DNA of 64,000 bases from Cardiobacteriaceae bacterium. Lineage in GTDB: Bacteria; Pseudomonadota; Gammaproteobacteria; Cardiobacteriales; Cardiobacteriaceae. The position numbers and the translations under genes were made by a program. The DNA lies in contig JAUMXB010000013.1 of assembly GCA_030529365.1 (NCBI GenBank), positions 1-64,000 of the forward strand, written 5' to 3'. Below the pieces are notes generated by a model that was not told where the DNA came from, did no database searches, and was given only the letters and a program-made list of their open reading frames with translations. Positions 44,448 through 53,131 of this stretch are shown here, piece by piece. How positions within the stretch are numbered: the first letter of the stretch is position 1; each line of letters begins with the position of its first letter.

Positions 44448-44849
44448 GTTTCCTCCTGTTATCCCGGCAACTGGATTGCCATCTTACCCGGCTTCAGGCA
44501 AGAGGCGCTGGGTTTCATGCAAAACCGCTTCGCAATGTTACGGAAACCTGATGCAAGTCCATGCTGTACGGTTGCGACTTCGCCCAACCGCCCCTGCCAT
44601 TTGCCCTGTGAAAACTCCATCACGCCATTTTTGATGATAAAAATCATCCATTCAAAGCGCTTTATGTAATGATTTTTTACCGCACAAAGCGCTTATGCAT
44701 GATAAAAAATAACTATTATCAAGATATTTTTGAAAAATTTCCTTGTTCAAAGCCTGTTTGCCCCTTATTGGCCGAAATATTGCACTTTGGTTAGGTGCGC
44801 CGTATTATCGCCCGTTCGTATTCAAACCAAGAACCATGAGGAGTAGGCA
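44448..44849. other. intergenic region before the peptide transporter operon
   Basis: About 400 bp. The left half holds a REP-like fragment (gtacggttgcgacttcgcccaaccg); the right half holds an AAGCGCTT element and the presumed operon promoter. No gene is seen. Confidence 0.55.
44630..44735. repeat. AAGCGCTT palindromic element, paired copy (L18)
   Basis: Cores at 44655-44662 and 44687-44694, 32 bp apart. Outer arms tgatgataaaaatcatc and gcatgataaaaaataac. Confidence 0.87.
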
Positions 44850-46568
44850 ATGGCGGATTCTCCCCTGCTGCGTGTAGAAGATTTGCAAGTGGTTTTCCCG
44901 TCGCGGCATGGCGATTTCCACGCGGTGCAGAAGGTTTCCTTCGATCTGCATGCGGGCGAGATTCTGGGGATTGTGGGCGAATCCGGTGCGGGCAAATCCA
45001 CGATAGGCAATGCCATTGCCGGCTTGCTCACGCCGCCCGGTTATGTGGCAGGCGGGCGCGTGTTTCTCGATGGCGTGGACGTGCGTGCGCTGTCGCCTTC
45101 GCAGATGCGGCGCGTGCGCGGCAAAGATATCGGTTTTATCTTCCAGGATCCGATGACGTCCTTGAATCCGCTCTTTACCATCGGCGAGCAATTGATGGAG
45201 CCGATGCTCGAGCATCTGGACATGACACCCGCACAGGCGCGCGAACGCGCCATCGCGCTTCTGAATGATGTAGGGATTATCGATCCCGAAACGCGCATGG
45301 ATCAGTATCCGCACCAGTTTTCCGGCGGCATGCGCCAGCGCGTGGTAATCGCGATCGCCCTTTCCACCCATCCCAAATTCGTGATTGCCGACGAGCCGAC
45401 CACGGCGCTGGACGTCTCCATCCAGGATCAAATCCTGCAACTCCTGCGCAAGCTTTGCCGCGAGCAGCAAGTAGGCTGCATGTTGGTCACGCACGACATG
45501 GGTGTGGTCTCGTCCGTGACCGATCGCGTGATGGTCACCTATCGCGGGCGCATGGTGGAAATCGGCGATACCGCGCAAGTGCTCGGCAATCCGCAGCACG
45601 ATTACAGCAAAAGCCTGATTGCCGCCGTGCCGCCTTCCGGCTACAAGCTGGAGCGCTTCCCGCTGGTGAGCTATATCGAGGACGCCACCGAAAGCAAGGC
45701 GCTGGACATCAAAACGCACTGGCTCGGCCAGGGCGCGGACAGCCACGGCATCGCGCGCGGCGAACCGCTTTTGGTCGTCGATGACATTTCCCTGCGCTTC
45801 CAGACGCGTGCCTCGATTTTCCCGAGCAAGCGCCGCTATGTGCAGGCCGTCGATCATGTGAGCTTCGAGATTCTCGCCGGCGAAACCTTTGGCCTCGTCG
45901 GCGAATCCGGCTCCGGCAAATCCACCATTGCCCGCGCCATTACCGGCCTCTATCCGCCGGATTCCGGGCGCATTCTCTTTGCCGGGCACGACATTTCCAC
46001 GCATCCGCGCCGCGACCGCAAGCAGGCCGCGCTGCGCCGCCAGATGCAGATGGTCTTCCAGAATCCCTATTCGTCCATCAATCCACGCATGCGCGTGGAA
46101 GACATCATCGCCGAGCCCATCCGCTTCCACCAGCTCACGGAAAACGACGCGCAAACCCGCGCCGTGGTGCGCGATCTGATCGAGCACGTCGGTTTGGCAG
46201 CGAACGCCGGGCGCAAATTCCCGCACGAATTTTCCGGCGGCCAGCGCCAGCGCATTTCCATTGCCCGCGCGCTGGCAAGCCGTCCGCAGCTGCTGATTTG
46301 CGACGAACCCACGTCTGCGCTCGATGTTTCCGTGCAGGCGCAGATTCTGAACCTGCTGAAAGACTTGCAACAGGAACTGCACCTCACTTTGCTCTTTATC
46401 AGCCACGATTTGCCGGTCATCCGGCAGATGTGCGACCGCATCGGCGTGATGAAGCACGGCAAGATGGTGGAAATCAACACCACCGACCAGCTTTTCGCCC
46501 ACGCCGACGACCCGTATACGCGAGAACTCATCGCGTTGATGCCGCGTTTTGAATACCACGCGGCCTGA
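44850..46568 (+). CDS. peptide-type ABC transporter, dual ATP-binding protein
   Basis: 572 residues, two ATPase domains of the DppD/DppF type in one chain. Walker A motifs GESGAGKST (near 43) and GESGSGKST (near 351), signatures FSGGMRQR and FSGGQRQR, and Walker B sequences FVIADEPT and LLICDEPT are all intact. The fused arrangement resembles GsiA or YejF. It energises import of peptides or related solutes. Downstream lie the binding protein and, after a repeat-filled gap, two permeases. GAGGAG lies 8 bp before the ATG. Confidence 0.9.
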   Translation: MADSPLLRVEDLQVVFPSRHGDFHAVQKVSFDLHAGEILGIVGESGAGKSTIGNAIAGLLTPPGYVAGGRVFLDGVDVRALSPSQMRRVRGKDIGFIFQDPMTSLNPLFTIGEQLMEPMLEHLDMTPAQARERAIALLNDVGIIDPETRMDQYPHQFSGGMRQRVVIAIALSTHPKFVIADEPTTALDVSIQDQILQLLRKLCREQQVGCMLVTHDMGVVSSVTDRVMVTYRGRMVEIGDTAQVLGNPQHDYSKSLIAAVPPSGYKLERFPLVSYIEDATESKALDIKTHWLGQGADSHGIARGEPLLVVDDISLRFQTRASIFPSKRRYVQAVDHVSFEILAGETFGLVGESGSGKSTIARAITGLYPPDSGRILFAGHDISTHPRRDRKQAALRRQMQMVFQNPYSSINPRMRVEDIIAEPIRFHQLTENDAQTRAVVRDLIEHVGLAANAGRKFPHEFSGGQRQRISIARALASRPQLLICDEPTSALDVSVQAQILNLLKDLQQELHLTLLFISHDLPVIRQMCDRIGVMKHGKMVEINTTDQLFAHADDPYTRELIALMPRFEYHAA

Positions 46569-46596
46569 CCTTTCCGTTCATATAGAGGAGAAACCC

Positions 46597-48138
46597 ATGT
46601 TGAAGAAAACCCTGCTCTCTGCCGCCTTTTTCGCGGCCATGAGCGCTTACGCCGCCGACATCCGCATTGCCTACGATGCCGATCCCGAATCCATGGATCC
46701 GCAAGAGCAGCTTTCCGGCGGCACCCTGCAAATGTCGCACCTGCTCTTTGACCCGCTCGTGCGCCACAACAGCAAGCTCGAAATCGAGCCGCGCCTGGCC
46801 GAAAAATGGGAACAGATCGATGACAAAACCCTCCGTTTCCACCTGCGCAAAGGCGTGAAATTCCACTCCGGCCGCGAAATGAACGTCGATGACGTACTCT
46901 TCACCTGGAACCGCATGCTCACCTCGCAGGATTTCAAGGGTCTGTTCACCCAGTACGAAGGCATCAAAAAAGTCGATGACTACACCTTCGACGTCGTCAC
47001 CAAAGAGCCGTATCCGCTGGTGCTGCCGAACATGACCTACTTCTTCGTCATGGACAAGGACTTCTACTCCGGCACTGACGACAAGGGCAACGACCGCGGC
47101 AAAATCGAAAAAGCCACCGGCACCTTCGCCTCGCACAACGTCTCCGGCACCGGCCCGTTCAAGCTCGAAAGCCGCCAGCAGGGCGTGAAATCCGTGTACG
47201 TGAAAAACCCGGACTACTGGGGCGAGCGCGGCAACGTCGATAAAATCGAACTCGTCACCATCAAGGAAAACGCCACCCGCGTCTCGGCGCTGCTCGCCGG
47301 CGATGTGGACTGGATCTATCCGGTGCCGCCGACCGATCTCGAGCGCGTGAAGGGCAACGACAAGCTCGATCTGCACAGCCTTGCCTCTGACCGCATCATC
47401 TTTATCGAGATGAACCAGAACGTCGTCGAACCCTTCAAGGACAAGCGCGTGCGCCAGGCCGTCGTCCATGCCGTCAACAACCCCGGCATCGTCGAGAAAA
47501 TCATGCGCGGCTTTGCCACCCCTGCGGCGCAATTCTCGCCGGACGGCTACAGCGGCTACAACGCCGACCTGAAGCCACGCTTCGATCTCAAGAAAGCACA
47601 GGAACTCATGAAAGAAGCCGGTCATGAAAAAGGCTTCAGCATCACCATGATTTCGCCCAACGACCGCTACGTCAACGACGAAAAAATCGCCCAGTCGGTC
47701 GCTGCCATGCTCGCGAAAATCAACATCAAGGTTGAGCTCACCACCATGCCGAAAGCGCAGTACTGGACCGAATTCGACAAATGCGCCGCCGGCCTGCAAC
47801 TCATCGGCTGGTCGTCCGACACCGGCGACTCCGCGAACTACAGCGAATTCCTGACCATGACCCGCAATACCGACACCGGCGAAGGCCAGTACAACTGCAA
47901 CGGCAACAGCCACGCCGAACTTGACGCGCTGGTCAAGGAAGCGAATGCCACTGTCGATGAAGCCAAGCGCAACGAACTGCTGCGCAAGGTCAGCCAGATC
48001 GAATTCGACGAAGCCTTCGTCATCCCGCTGCACTGGCAGAACCAGGATTGGGGCTACAGCAAGAAGTTTGAAAACTTCCCCGACATCGTCAACATGAAAA
48101 ACTTCCCGCTCTTCGGCGACCTCAAGGTCAAAGAATAA
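46597..48138 (+). CDS. peptide-type ABC transporter, substrate-binding protein (SBP family 5)
   Basis: 513 residues. Signal peptide MLKKTLLSAAFFAAMSAYA; mature protein starts ADIRIAYDADPESMDPQEQLSGG, a family-5 extracellular binding-protein opening. Family features include LAEKWEQIDDKTLRFHLRKGVKFHSGREMNVDDVLFTWNRML. The ligand is likely an oligopeptide, but family 5 also binds nickel, heme, glutathione and opines. It follows the ATPase gene by 28 bp with a GAGGAG ribosome site. Confidence 0.9.
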   Translation: MLKKTLLSAAFFAAMSAYAADIRIAYDADPESMDPQEQLSGGTLQMSHLLFDPLVRHNSKLEIEPRLAEKWEQIDDKTLRFHLRKGVKFHSGREMNVDDVLFTWNRMLTSQDFKGLFTQYEGIKKVDDYTFDVVTKEPYPLVLPNMTYFFVMDKDFYSGTDDKGNDRGKIEKATGTFASHNVSGTGPFKLESRQQGVKSVYVKNPDYWGERGNVDKIELVTIKENATRVSALLAGDVDWIYPVPPTDLERVKGNDKLDLHSLASDRIIFIEMNQNVVEPFKDKRVRQAVVHAVNNPGIVEKIMRGFATPAAQFSPDGYSGYNADLKPRFDLKKAQELMKEAGHEKGFSITMISPNDRYVNDEKIAQSVAAMLAKINIKVELTTMPKAQYWTEFDKCAAGLQLIGWSSDTGDSANYSEFLTMTRNTDTGEGQYNCNGNSHAELDALVKEANATVDEAKRNELLRKVSQIEFDEAFVIPLHWQNQDWGYSKKFENFPDIVNMKNFPLFGDLKVKE

Positions 48139-48160
48139 GCGTATAACCAACCTCTGACCC

Positions 48161-48242
48161 GTAGGATGGGCATCAGCCCATGCGGTTTGCGAATGTGCCA
48201 TATGCACTTGCATACCATCGTTTCGTGATACCGCATGGATTG
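48161..48242. repeat. REP-like palindromes upstream of the RAYT relic
   Basis: GTAGGATGGGCATCAGCCCAT (GTAG head plus hairpin), followed about 50 bp later by an inverted-looking atggattgcccatcc. It resembles a second set at 48660-48802 on the other side of the relic. Confidence 0.6.
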
Positions 48243-48278
48243 CCCATCCACGGCCAAACACAACCAAGGAATCCGACC

Positions 48279-48550
48279 ATGACGGCGTACCGCCGCCACC
48301 AAGCGTCAGCCAGGCGCAAAAAAGCGAACTCGGCATCTGGCAACGCCGCTTTTGGGAACACGCCATTCGCGACGATGACGACCTGCAACGCCACGTTTTC
48401 TAGACCTACTACAACCCGGTCAAACACGGACATGTGCGACGGGTGGTGGACTGGCCGCACTCCTCCTTTCAGCGCGACGTGCGTCGCGGCTTTTTCGTGC
48501 CGGATTGGGGCGGCGAATTGCGCCTTCGCTACGGAACTGTACGACGAATA
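48279..48550 (+). pseudogene. REP-associated tyrosine transposase (RAYT) relic
   Basis: The first seven codons read MTAYRRH, the usual RAYT start, with an AAGGA ribosome site. After an internal deletion and frame change, the other end reads GIWQRRFWEHAIRDDDDLQRHVF, then TAG, then [37 protein letters not shown]. This is the C-terminal signature of REP-associated tyrosine transposases (IS200/IS605-like Y1 fold). The in-frame TAG at 48401 and the missing catalytic core show it is dead. It lies between REP-like palindromes, the typical genomic setting of RAYTs. Confidence 0.85.
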
Positions 48551-48569
48551 AAGAAAATTCACAAAATGA

Positions 48570-48657
48570 TGCAAAATAGTATATTTTTACCATCCATAAG
48601 CGCTTATCGTGAGAAAATTTTTCATGAAAAGCGCTTATGGATAGTAAAAAATACCAC
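48570..48657. repeat. AAGCGCTT palindromic element, paired copy (L19)
   Basis: Cores at 48598-48605 and 48629-48636, 31 bp apart. The outer arms (atttttaccatccataagcg / gcttatggatagtaaaaaat) pair with each other across both cores. Confidence 0.9.
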
Positions 48658-48659
48658 TT

Positions 48660-48802
48660 GTAGGATGAGTGTAAACCCATGCGGTATTGCGCAGCGATTT
48701 TGCATCGGTGCATACACGCACCATTGCAAACCGCATGGGCGAGGGTTCCCACGCCAAAACGCTGCGCGTTTTGCGTGGGTGCCCGGGATTACGCCCATCC
48801 TA
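48660..48802. repeat. REP-like palindromes downstream of the RAYT relic
   Basis: GTAGGATGAGTGTAAACCCAT at the left and the inverted gattacgcccatcctac at the right bracket about 140 bp of imperfect dyads, including a ttcccacgc / gcgtggg pair. Confidence 0.6.
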
Positions 48803-48872
48803 CGGCTCAATCACGAACCCGCATCGTGGTACGCATTAAAAACCCACTCTCTTCAACGCTAACGGACTGCCC

Positions 48873-49856
48873 ATGCTGACCTTTCTCGCCAAACGACTCG
48901 CGCAACTCATCGTCGTGATGTTCGTTATCTCCTTCATCGCCTTTGCCGTGCAAAGCAAGCTCGGCGATCCCATCAACGAACTCACCGCGCAATCCACTTC
49001 CGCCGCGGAAAAAGAACTGCTGCGTGAAAAGCTCGGCCTGAACGACCCCTTCCTCACCCAATACGGGCGCTATCTGAAAAACGCCGTGCAGGGCGATTTC
49101 GGCACCAGCTATTTCTTCAAGCGCCCGACCATCGACATCATTCTCGAAAAGCTGCCCGCCACCATCGAGCTCGTCTTCGTCGCCTCCCTCATCATCATCG
49201 GCTTTTCCATCCCGCTTGGCATCTACACCGCCATCCATCCGCGCAGCGCGGCAACCAAAGTCATCATGGGCTTCTCCATCCTCGGCATCTCCGTACCCGT
49301 CTTTTTGACCGCCATCCTGCTCCTCTTCGTCTTCTCGCAAACCCTGCACTGGCTGCCGAGCTTTGGGCGCGGCGACGTGGTGCATGTCGGCAGCTGGTGG
49401 ACGTCAGGCCTGCTCACCAAAGACGGCTGGGCGCACGTCATCCTGCCCGCCCTGGCGCTCTCTTCCATCATGCTGCCGCTTTTCATTCGCCTCGTGCGCG
49501 CGGAAATGATGGAATCGCTGGGCCAGGAATACATCCGCTTTGCCAACGCCAAAGGTCTGCGCAACCGCCAGATCTGGTACAAACACGCGCTCAAGAACAC
49601 CATGCTGCCCGTCATTACCGTGGGCGGCGTGCAGCTCGGCACCATGCTTGCCTACACCATCTTGACCGAAAGCGTCTTCCAGTGGCCAGGCATGGGCTTC
49701 ATGTTCCTCGAAGCAGTCAAACGCGCCGATATTCCGCTGATTACCACCTACATCGTCTTCGTCGGCTTCATCTTCGTCGTCACCAATACCGTGGTTGACC
49801 TGATCTACGGCTTCATCGACCCGCGCGTCAACCTCACCGGAGGCAAAAAATCATGA
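48873..49856 (+). CDS. peptide-type ABC transporter permease (DppB-like)
   Basis: 327 residues with about six membrane helices. The DppB-type opening MLTFLAKRLAQLIVVMFVISFIAFAV and the cytoplasmic EAA loop RAEMMESLGQEYIRFANAKGLRNRQIWYKHALKNTMLPVI are clear. With the next gene it forms the inner-membrane channel of the transporter. The stop overlaps the start of the second permease by 4 bp. Confidence 0.9.
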   Translation: MLTFLAKRLAQLIVVMFVISFIAFAVQSKLGDPINELTAQSTSAAEKELLREKLGLNDPFLTQYGRYLKNAVQGDFGTSYFFKRPTIDIILEKLPATIELVFVASLIIIGFSIPLGIYTAIHPRSAATKVIMGFSILGISVPVFLTAILLLFVFSQTLHWLPSFGRGDVVHVGSWWTSGLLTKDGWAHVILPALALSSIMLPLFIRLVRAEMMESLGQEYIRFANAKGLRNRQIWYKHALKNTMLPVITVGGVQLGTMLAYTILTESVFQWPGMGFMFLEAVKRADIPLITTYIVFVGFIFVVTNTVVDLIYGFIDPRVNLTGGKKS

Positions 49857-50764
49857 AAAACAGCGCTTTTGCCAACAGCGATTTCTTCTATTATTTCAAG
49901 CGCGACAAAACCGCGATGTTCTCCTTCATCGTGCTCCTCGCCCTCATTCTCGCCGCGCTCTTTGCGCCGTGGCTCGCCACGCAAAATCCCTACGACCTCA
50001 TGGTCATTGACGTCATGGACGCGGAAAACCCGCCGCGCTGGATAGAAGGCGCCGACCCGCGCTTCTGGCTCGGCAGCGACGACCAGGGTCGCGACATCTA
50101 TTCCACCATCCTCTACGGCCTGCGCACCTCGCTCGCCATCGGCCTCGGCGCCGTTGCCCTGCAAATGGTGATTGGCATCGTCGTCGGCCTTTTTGCCGCG
50201 TGGTACGGCGGCTGGCTCGACAACATCCTCATGCGCATCACCGACGTGCAGCTCTCCTTCTCCACCCTGATGATCGCCATCATCATCTCGGCACTGTTCA
50301 AAACCGCCTTCGGCGCGGAATTTTTCGCGCAACACGCCGTGCTCATCCTCGTGCTCATCATCGGCATCTCCGAATGGCCGCAGTATGCGCGCACCATCCG
50401 CGCCACCGCGCTCGCGGAAAAAAGCAAGGAATACGTGGAAGCCGGGCGCGTCATGGGCTTTGGCTCTTTACGCATCATGTTCCGCCACATCCTGCCCAAT
50501 TGCCTGACGCCCATTCTCGTCATCTCCACCGTGCAGATTGCCAACGCCATCATGAGCGAAGCCGCCCTCTCCTTCCTTGGCCTCGGCATGCCGCCTACCA
50601 AGCCCTCGCTCGGCTCGCTGATCTCCATCGGCTTTGAATACATCACCAGCTCGTGGTGGATCACGCTCTTCCCCGGCCTGGTGCTCGTGCTCCTCGTGCT
50701 CGTCGTCAACCTGTTGGGCGACTGGCTGCGCGACGTCTTCAATCCCAAGCTCTACAAGGGCTGA
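49853..50764 (+). CDS. peptide-type ABC transporter permease (DppC-like)
   Basis: 303 residues with an N-terminal cytoplasmic tail (NSDFFYYFKRDKTAMFSFIVLLALI), as in DppC/OppC. EAA loop: ARTIRATALAEKSKEYVEAGRVMGFGSLRIMFRHILPNCLTPIL. DPRFWLGSDDQGRDIYSTILYGLRTSLAIG is the family's conserved periplasmic to first-loop segment. It partners the preceding permease, with overlapping reading frames. Confidence 0.9.
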   Translation: MKNSAFANSDFFYYFKRDKTAMFSFIVLLALILAALFAPWLATQNPYDLMVIDVMDAENPPRWIEGADPRFWLGSDDQGRDIYSTILYGLRTSLAIGLGAVALQMVIGIVVGLFAAWYGGWLDNILMRITDVQLSFSTLMIAIIISALFKTAFGAEFFAQHAVLILVLIIGISEWPQYARTIRATALAEKSKEYVEAGRVMGFGSLRIMFRHILPNCLTPILVISTVQIANAIMSEAALSFLGLGMPPTKPSLGSLISIGFEYITSSWWITLFPGLVLVLLVLVVNLLGDWLRDVFNPKLYKG

Positions 50765-50841
50765 TATAACGACGTAAATACAGGTGACTCTTTGTAACGT
50801 CGCAACTTTTGCAGCGTTTTTTCCATTGGAAGGATTTTTAC

Positions 50842-52044
50842 ATGAACGACTACATAACTCATTCTTCTGTTCTAGAAGAAATTGGACGCAACATCCGGGA
50901 AAAAACAGAGCATAATCAAAAAAGTATATCTGATTTTAACATTATGAGATTTGTCAGAAAAAATGAAATGGGCCTATCAGCCATTCTTGCTTTTTTCTTA
51001 GACCCAAATGAATCCCATAAACAAAGAGACTTTTTTCTAAAAAAACTCCTAAAGGAAATTGCAAGAGAAGATTTTTTAGACTATGAATCTGTATCGGTTG
51101 AAACTGAAAAAATCACAATAAATCGAAGAAGACATGATATTTTTATTGAAGGCAGAAAAAACAACAAAGGCATATGGGGAATTTGTATAGAAAATAAATT
51201 ACTGGGAGCAGGAGATGCAGAAAATCAATTAAGCGACTACATTAAAGATTTAAGAACACTATACAATGAAAACTTCTTCGTAATTTATTTAACCAGAAAT
51301 AAAAGACCACCTTCCCGTATTTCGATTTTAGAAGAAGATTGGGATGAACTAAATAAAGCAAACAAAGCAAAAATTTTTGACCCAGAAGATATTATTAGAA
51401 TTTTATCAGAAAAAACCTTAGAAAAAGATAATATTGATTTCTTCCACCATGACTTTATTGCGTTTTTGAGGACTCTTATGTTTCAAGAAAAAATACCGCC
51501 AAGTTGGGTAAAAAATATAACAAACAATCAGAATCTTGTAAAAACATCCATAGAATTAATAGAAAACCAAGAATTTATATATCACTCTCTTATAGAGATC
51601 TTAATAAAGCAACTAAATAATAAATGTGAGATTTTTGATTCATTAATAAAAAACGGTTTCAAAATATAGAAATATGGAGAAATTTCAGCAAGATACTTCA
51701 GCATTGGCTTCTACCCAAAAGAAAAATATAAAGTAGGAGTTTCTTTTGAATTCGGCAAGAAATATTTCAGGGATTGCTATTATGGAATTTGGCATGATCA
51801 TTCTTACAGGACCGATCAAGAAGAAAAGTTCAAAAAAATAAATTCGATAATAATCGATCACTTAGGAAAAAATAAAAAATCGTCGTCTTCTTGGTTTTTT
51901 TATGATTATTTTGATGGAAATTTATTGAATTGGAATTCAGAAGTCTGGAGCGACTTACTGCATTCAGGAAAGTTGGCTGAAATAATTTTCGCAAAATGGG
52001 AACCATTAATTAAAATCCTTCAAGATAACTATGAGGACTTATGA
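50842..52044 (+). pseudogene. PD-(D/E)XK nuclease-family gene interrupted by an in-frame TAG
   Basis: The AT-rich frame codes for 275 residues to TAG at 51667-51669 and continues in the same frame for about 124 further residues to TGA at 52042. The nuclease core is intact: D99 in HDIFIEG and E117/K119 in CIENK, followed by AENQLSDYIKDL, as in PDDEXK_4-type proteins (PF14281). No sequence loss is visible around the TAG, so it looks like one nonsense change. The truncated product could still fold. AAGGA lies about 10 bp before the ATG. Base composition and codon use differ sharply from neighbours, implying transfer. Possible roles include phage defence; unproven. Confidence 0.78.
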
Positions 52045-52087
52045 GAACCGTACAATGCGCTTCCTTTCATAACGGTGCGCAAACACG

Positions 52088-53131
52088 ATGGATTCTTTGA
52101 CGCAGGCGGTGCTCGGCGCCGCCGTTCAGGGCGCGGGCATGGGCAAATACCAGGGCCGCAGGGCGCTCGCCTATGGCGCGATGCTCGGCACGCTGCCCGA
52201 TCTCGATGTGCTCATCCGCTACAGCGATCCGGTGTCGTCCATGACGTATCACCGCGGCTTTTCCCACAGCGTGTTCGTGCTGGCGGCGCTCGCCGCGCTC
52301 ATCGCGTGGGCAGTGAAAAAGCGCTATCCCGATGCGCCCTACAGCCAGAGCCGCCTGTTCTGGACGACGGCGGCAGCGCTCATCACCCATCCGCTCATCG
52401 ATGCCTGCACAGTGTACGGCACGCAGCTTCTCTGGCCGTTTGCGCCGGTGCCGCAGCAGTGGTCGGCAGTGTTCATCATCGATCCGCTTTATACCGTGCC
52501 GATGCTGCTGGCGCTGGTGGCCGTGCTGTGGCGCGGCATCACGCGGCGCACGCATGCGGCGCTGCTGGCAACGCTTGCCTTCAGCACGGCCTATCTCGTC
52601 TGGGGCGCTTACGGGCAATGGCATCACGAGCGGCGTGTTGCCGAACATCTGCGCGCGCAGGGCGTAACCGTCACCCACATCATGGCCACTCCGCTGCCGC
52701 TGAATACGCTTACTTTCCGCGTGGTGGCGCAAAGCGATCACGGCGACTATATCGAGGCGATCAGCGGCTGGCGCGATCATGCCGCGCCTGAATACATCCG
52801 CTTGCCGCAGGGGCTGGCGTGGGCGGAGCCGTTGCGCAATGATCCGCTCTACCAGCGCCTGCAATGGTTTACTGACGGCTGGCTGCGCGTGGACGAAGAA
52901 GGCGGCAAGCTGGTGGTGAGCGATTTGCGCATGGGCATCAGCGGCGCGCTGACTTTCCGCTTCGTGATGGCAGAGCGCGATGGCGGCGCATGGCAAGCGG
53001 TGGTGCCTTATCGCTACGGCGAGCAGATACCCGATATCGCACCGTTGCTGGAGCGCCTGTGGCCGCGTATCTGGCGCGGCGAGCCGTTGCCCCTGAGCGA
53101 ATGGGCGAAGATTACGGCAGCGCTGCCGTAG
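52088..53131 (+). CDS. YdjM-like metal-dependent membrane hydrolase
   Basis: 347 residues. The N-terminal half has membrane helices with His/Asp motifs: DSLTQAVLGAAV, LGTLPDLDVLIRY, TYHRGFSHSVFVL, THPLIDACTVYGTQLLWPF. These match the YdjM (DUF457-like) family of predicted metal-dependent hydrolases. The C-terminal half is soluble and of unknown function. The last 20 bp overlap the converging SulP gene. Confidence 0.8.
   Translation: MDSLTQAVLGAAVQGAGMGKYQGRRALAYGAMLGTLPDLDVLIRYSDPVSSMTYHRGFSHSVFVLAALAALIAWAVKKRYPDAPYSQSRLFWTTAAALITHPLIDACTVYGTQLLWPFAPVPQQWSAVFIIDPLYTVPMLLALVAVLWRGITRRTHAALLATLAFSTAYLVWGAYGQWHHERRVAEHLRAQGVTVTHIMATPLPLNTLTFRVVAQSDHGDYIEAISGWRDHAAPEYIRLPQGLAWAEPLRNDPLYQRLQWFTDGWLRVDEEGGKLVVSDLRMGISGALTFRFVMAERDGGAWQAVVPYRYGEQIPDIAPLLERLWPRIWRGEPLPLSEWAKITAALP

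Larger units (their letters stand above)
48139..48872. other. repeat and relic region interrupting the transporter operon
   Basis: About 730 bp between the binding-protein and permease genes. It holds REP-like palindromes at about 48161-48182 and 48660-48802, the RAYT relic (48279-48550) and an AAGCGCTT element. No intact gene is seen. Confidence 0.7.

Noticed and set aside
2762-48657. AAGCGCTT elements as ordinary rho-independent terminators
   Set aside because: The T-run is 5' and the A-run 3' of the hairpin on both strands, the reverse of an intrinsic terminator, and true terminators of mdh, the M50 gene and atp genes look different.
2762-48657. AAGCGCTT as a DNA-uptake sequence
   Set aside because: The octamer also occurs by codon choice inside many genes, and the intergenic copies have large extra conserved arms. 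A short uptake word would not need the arms or fixed pairing. Not excluded, only not supported.
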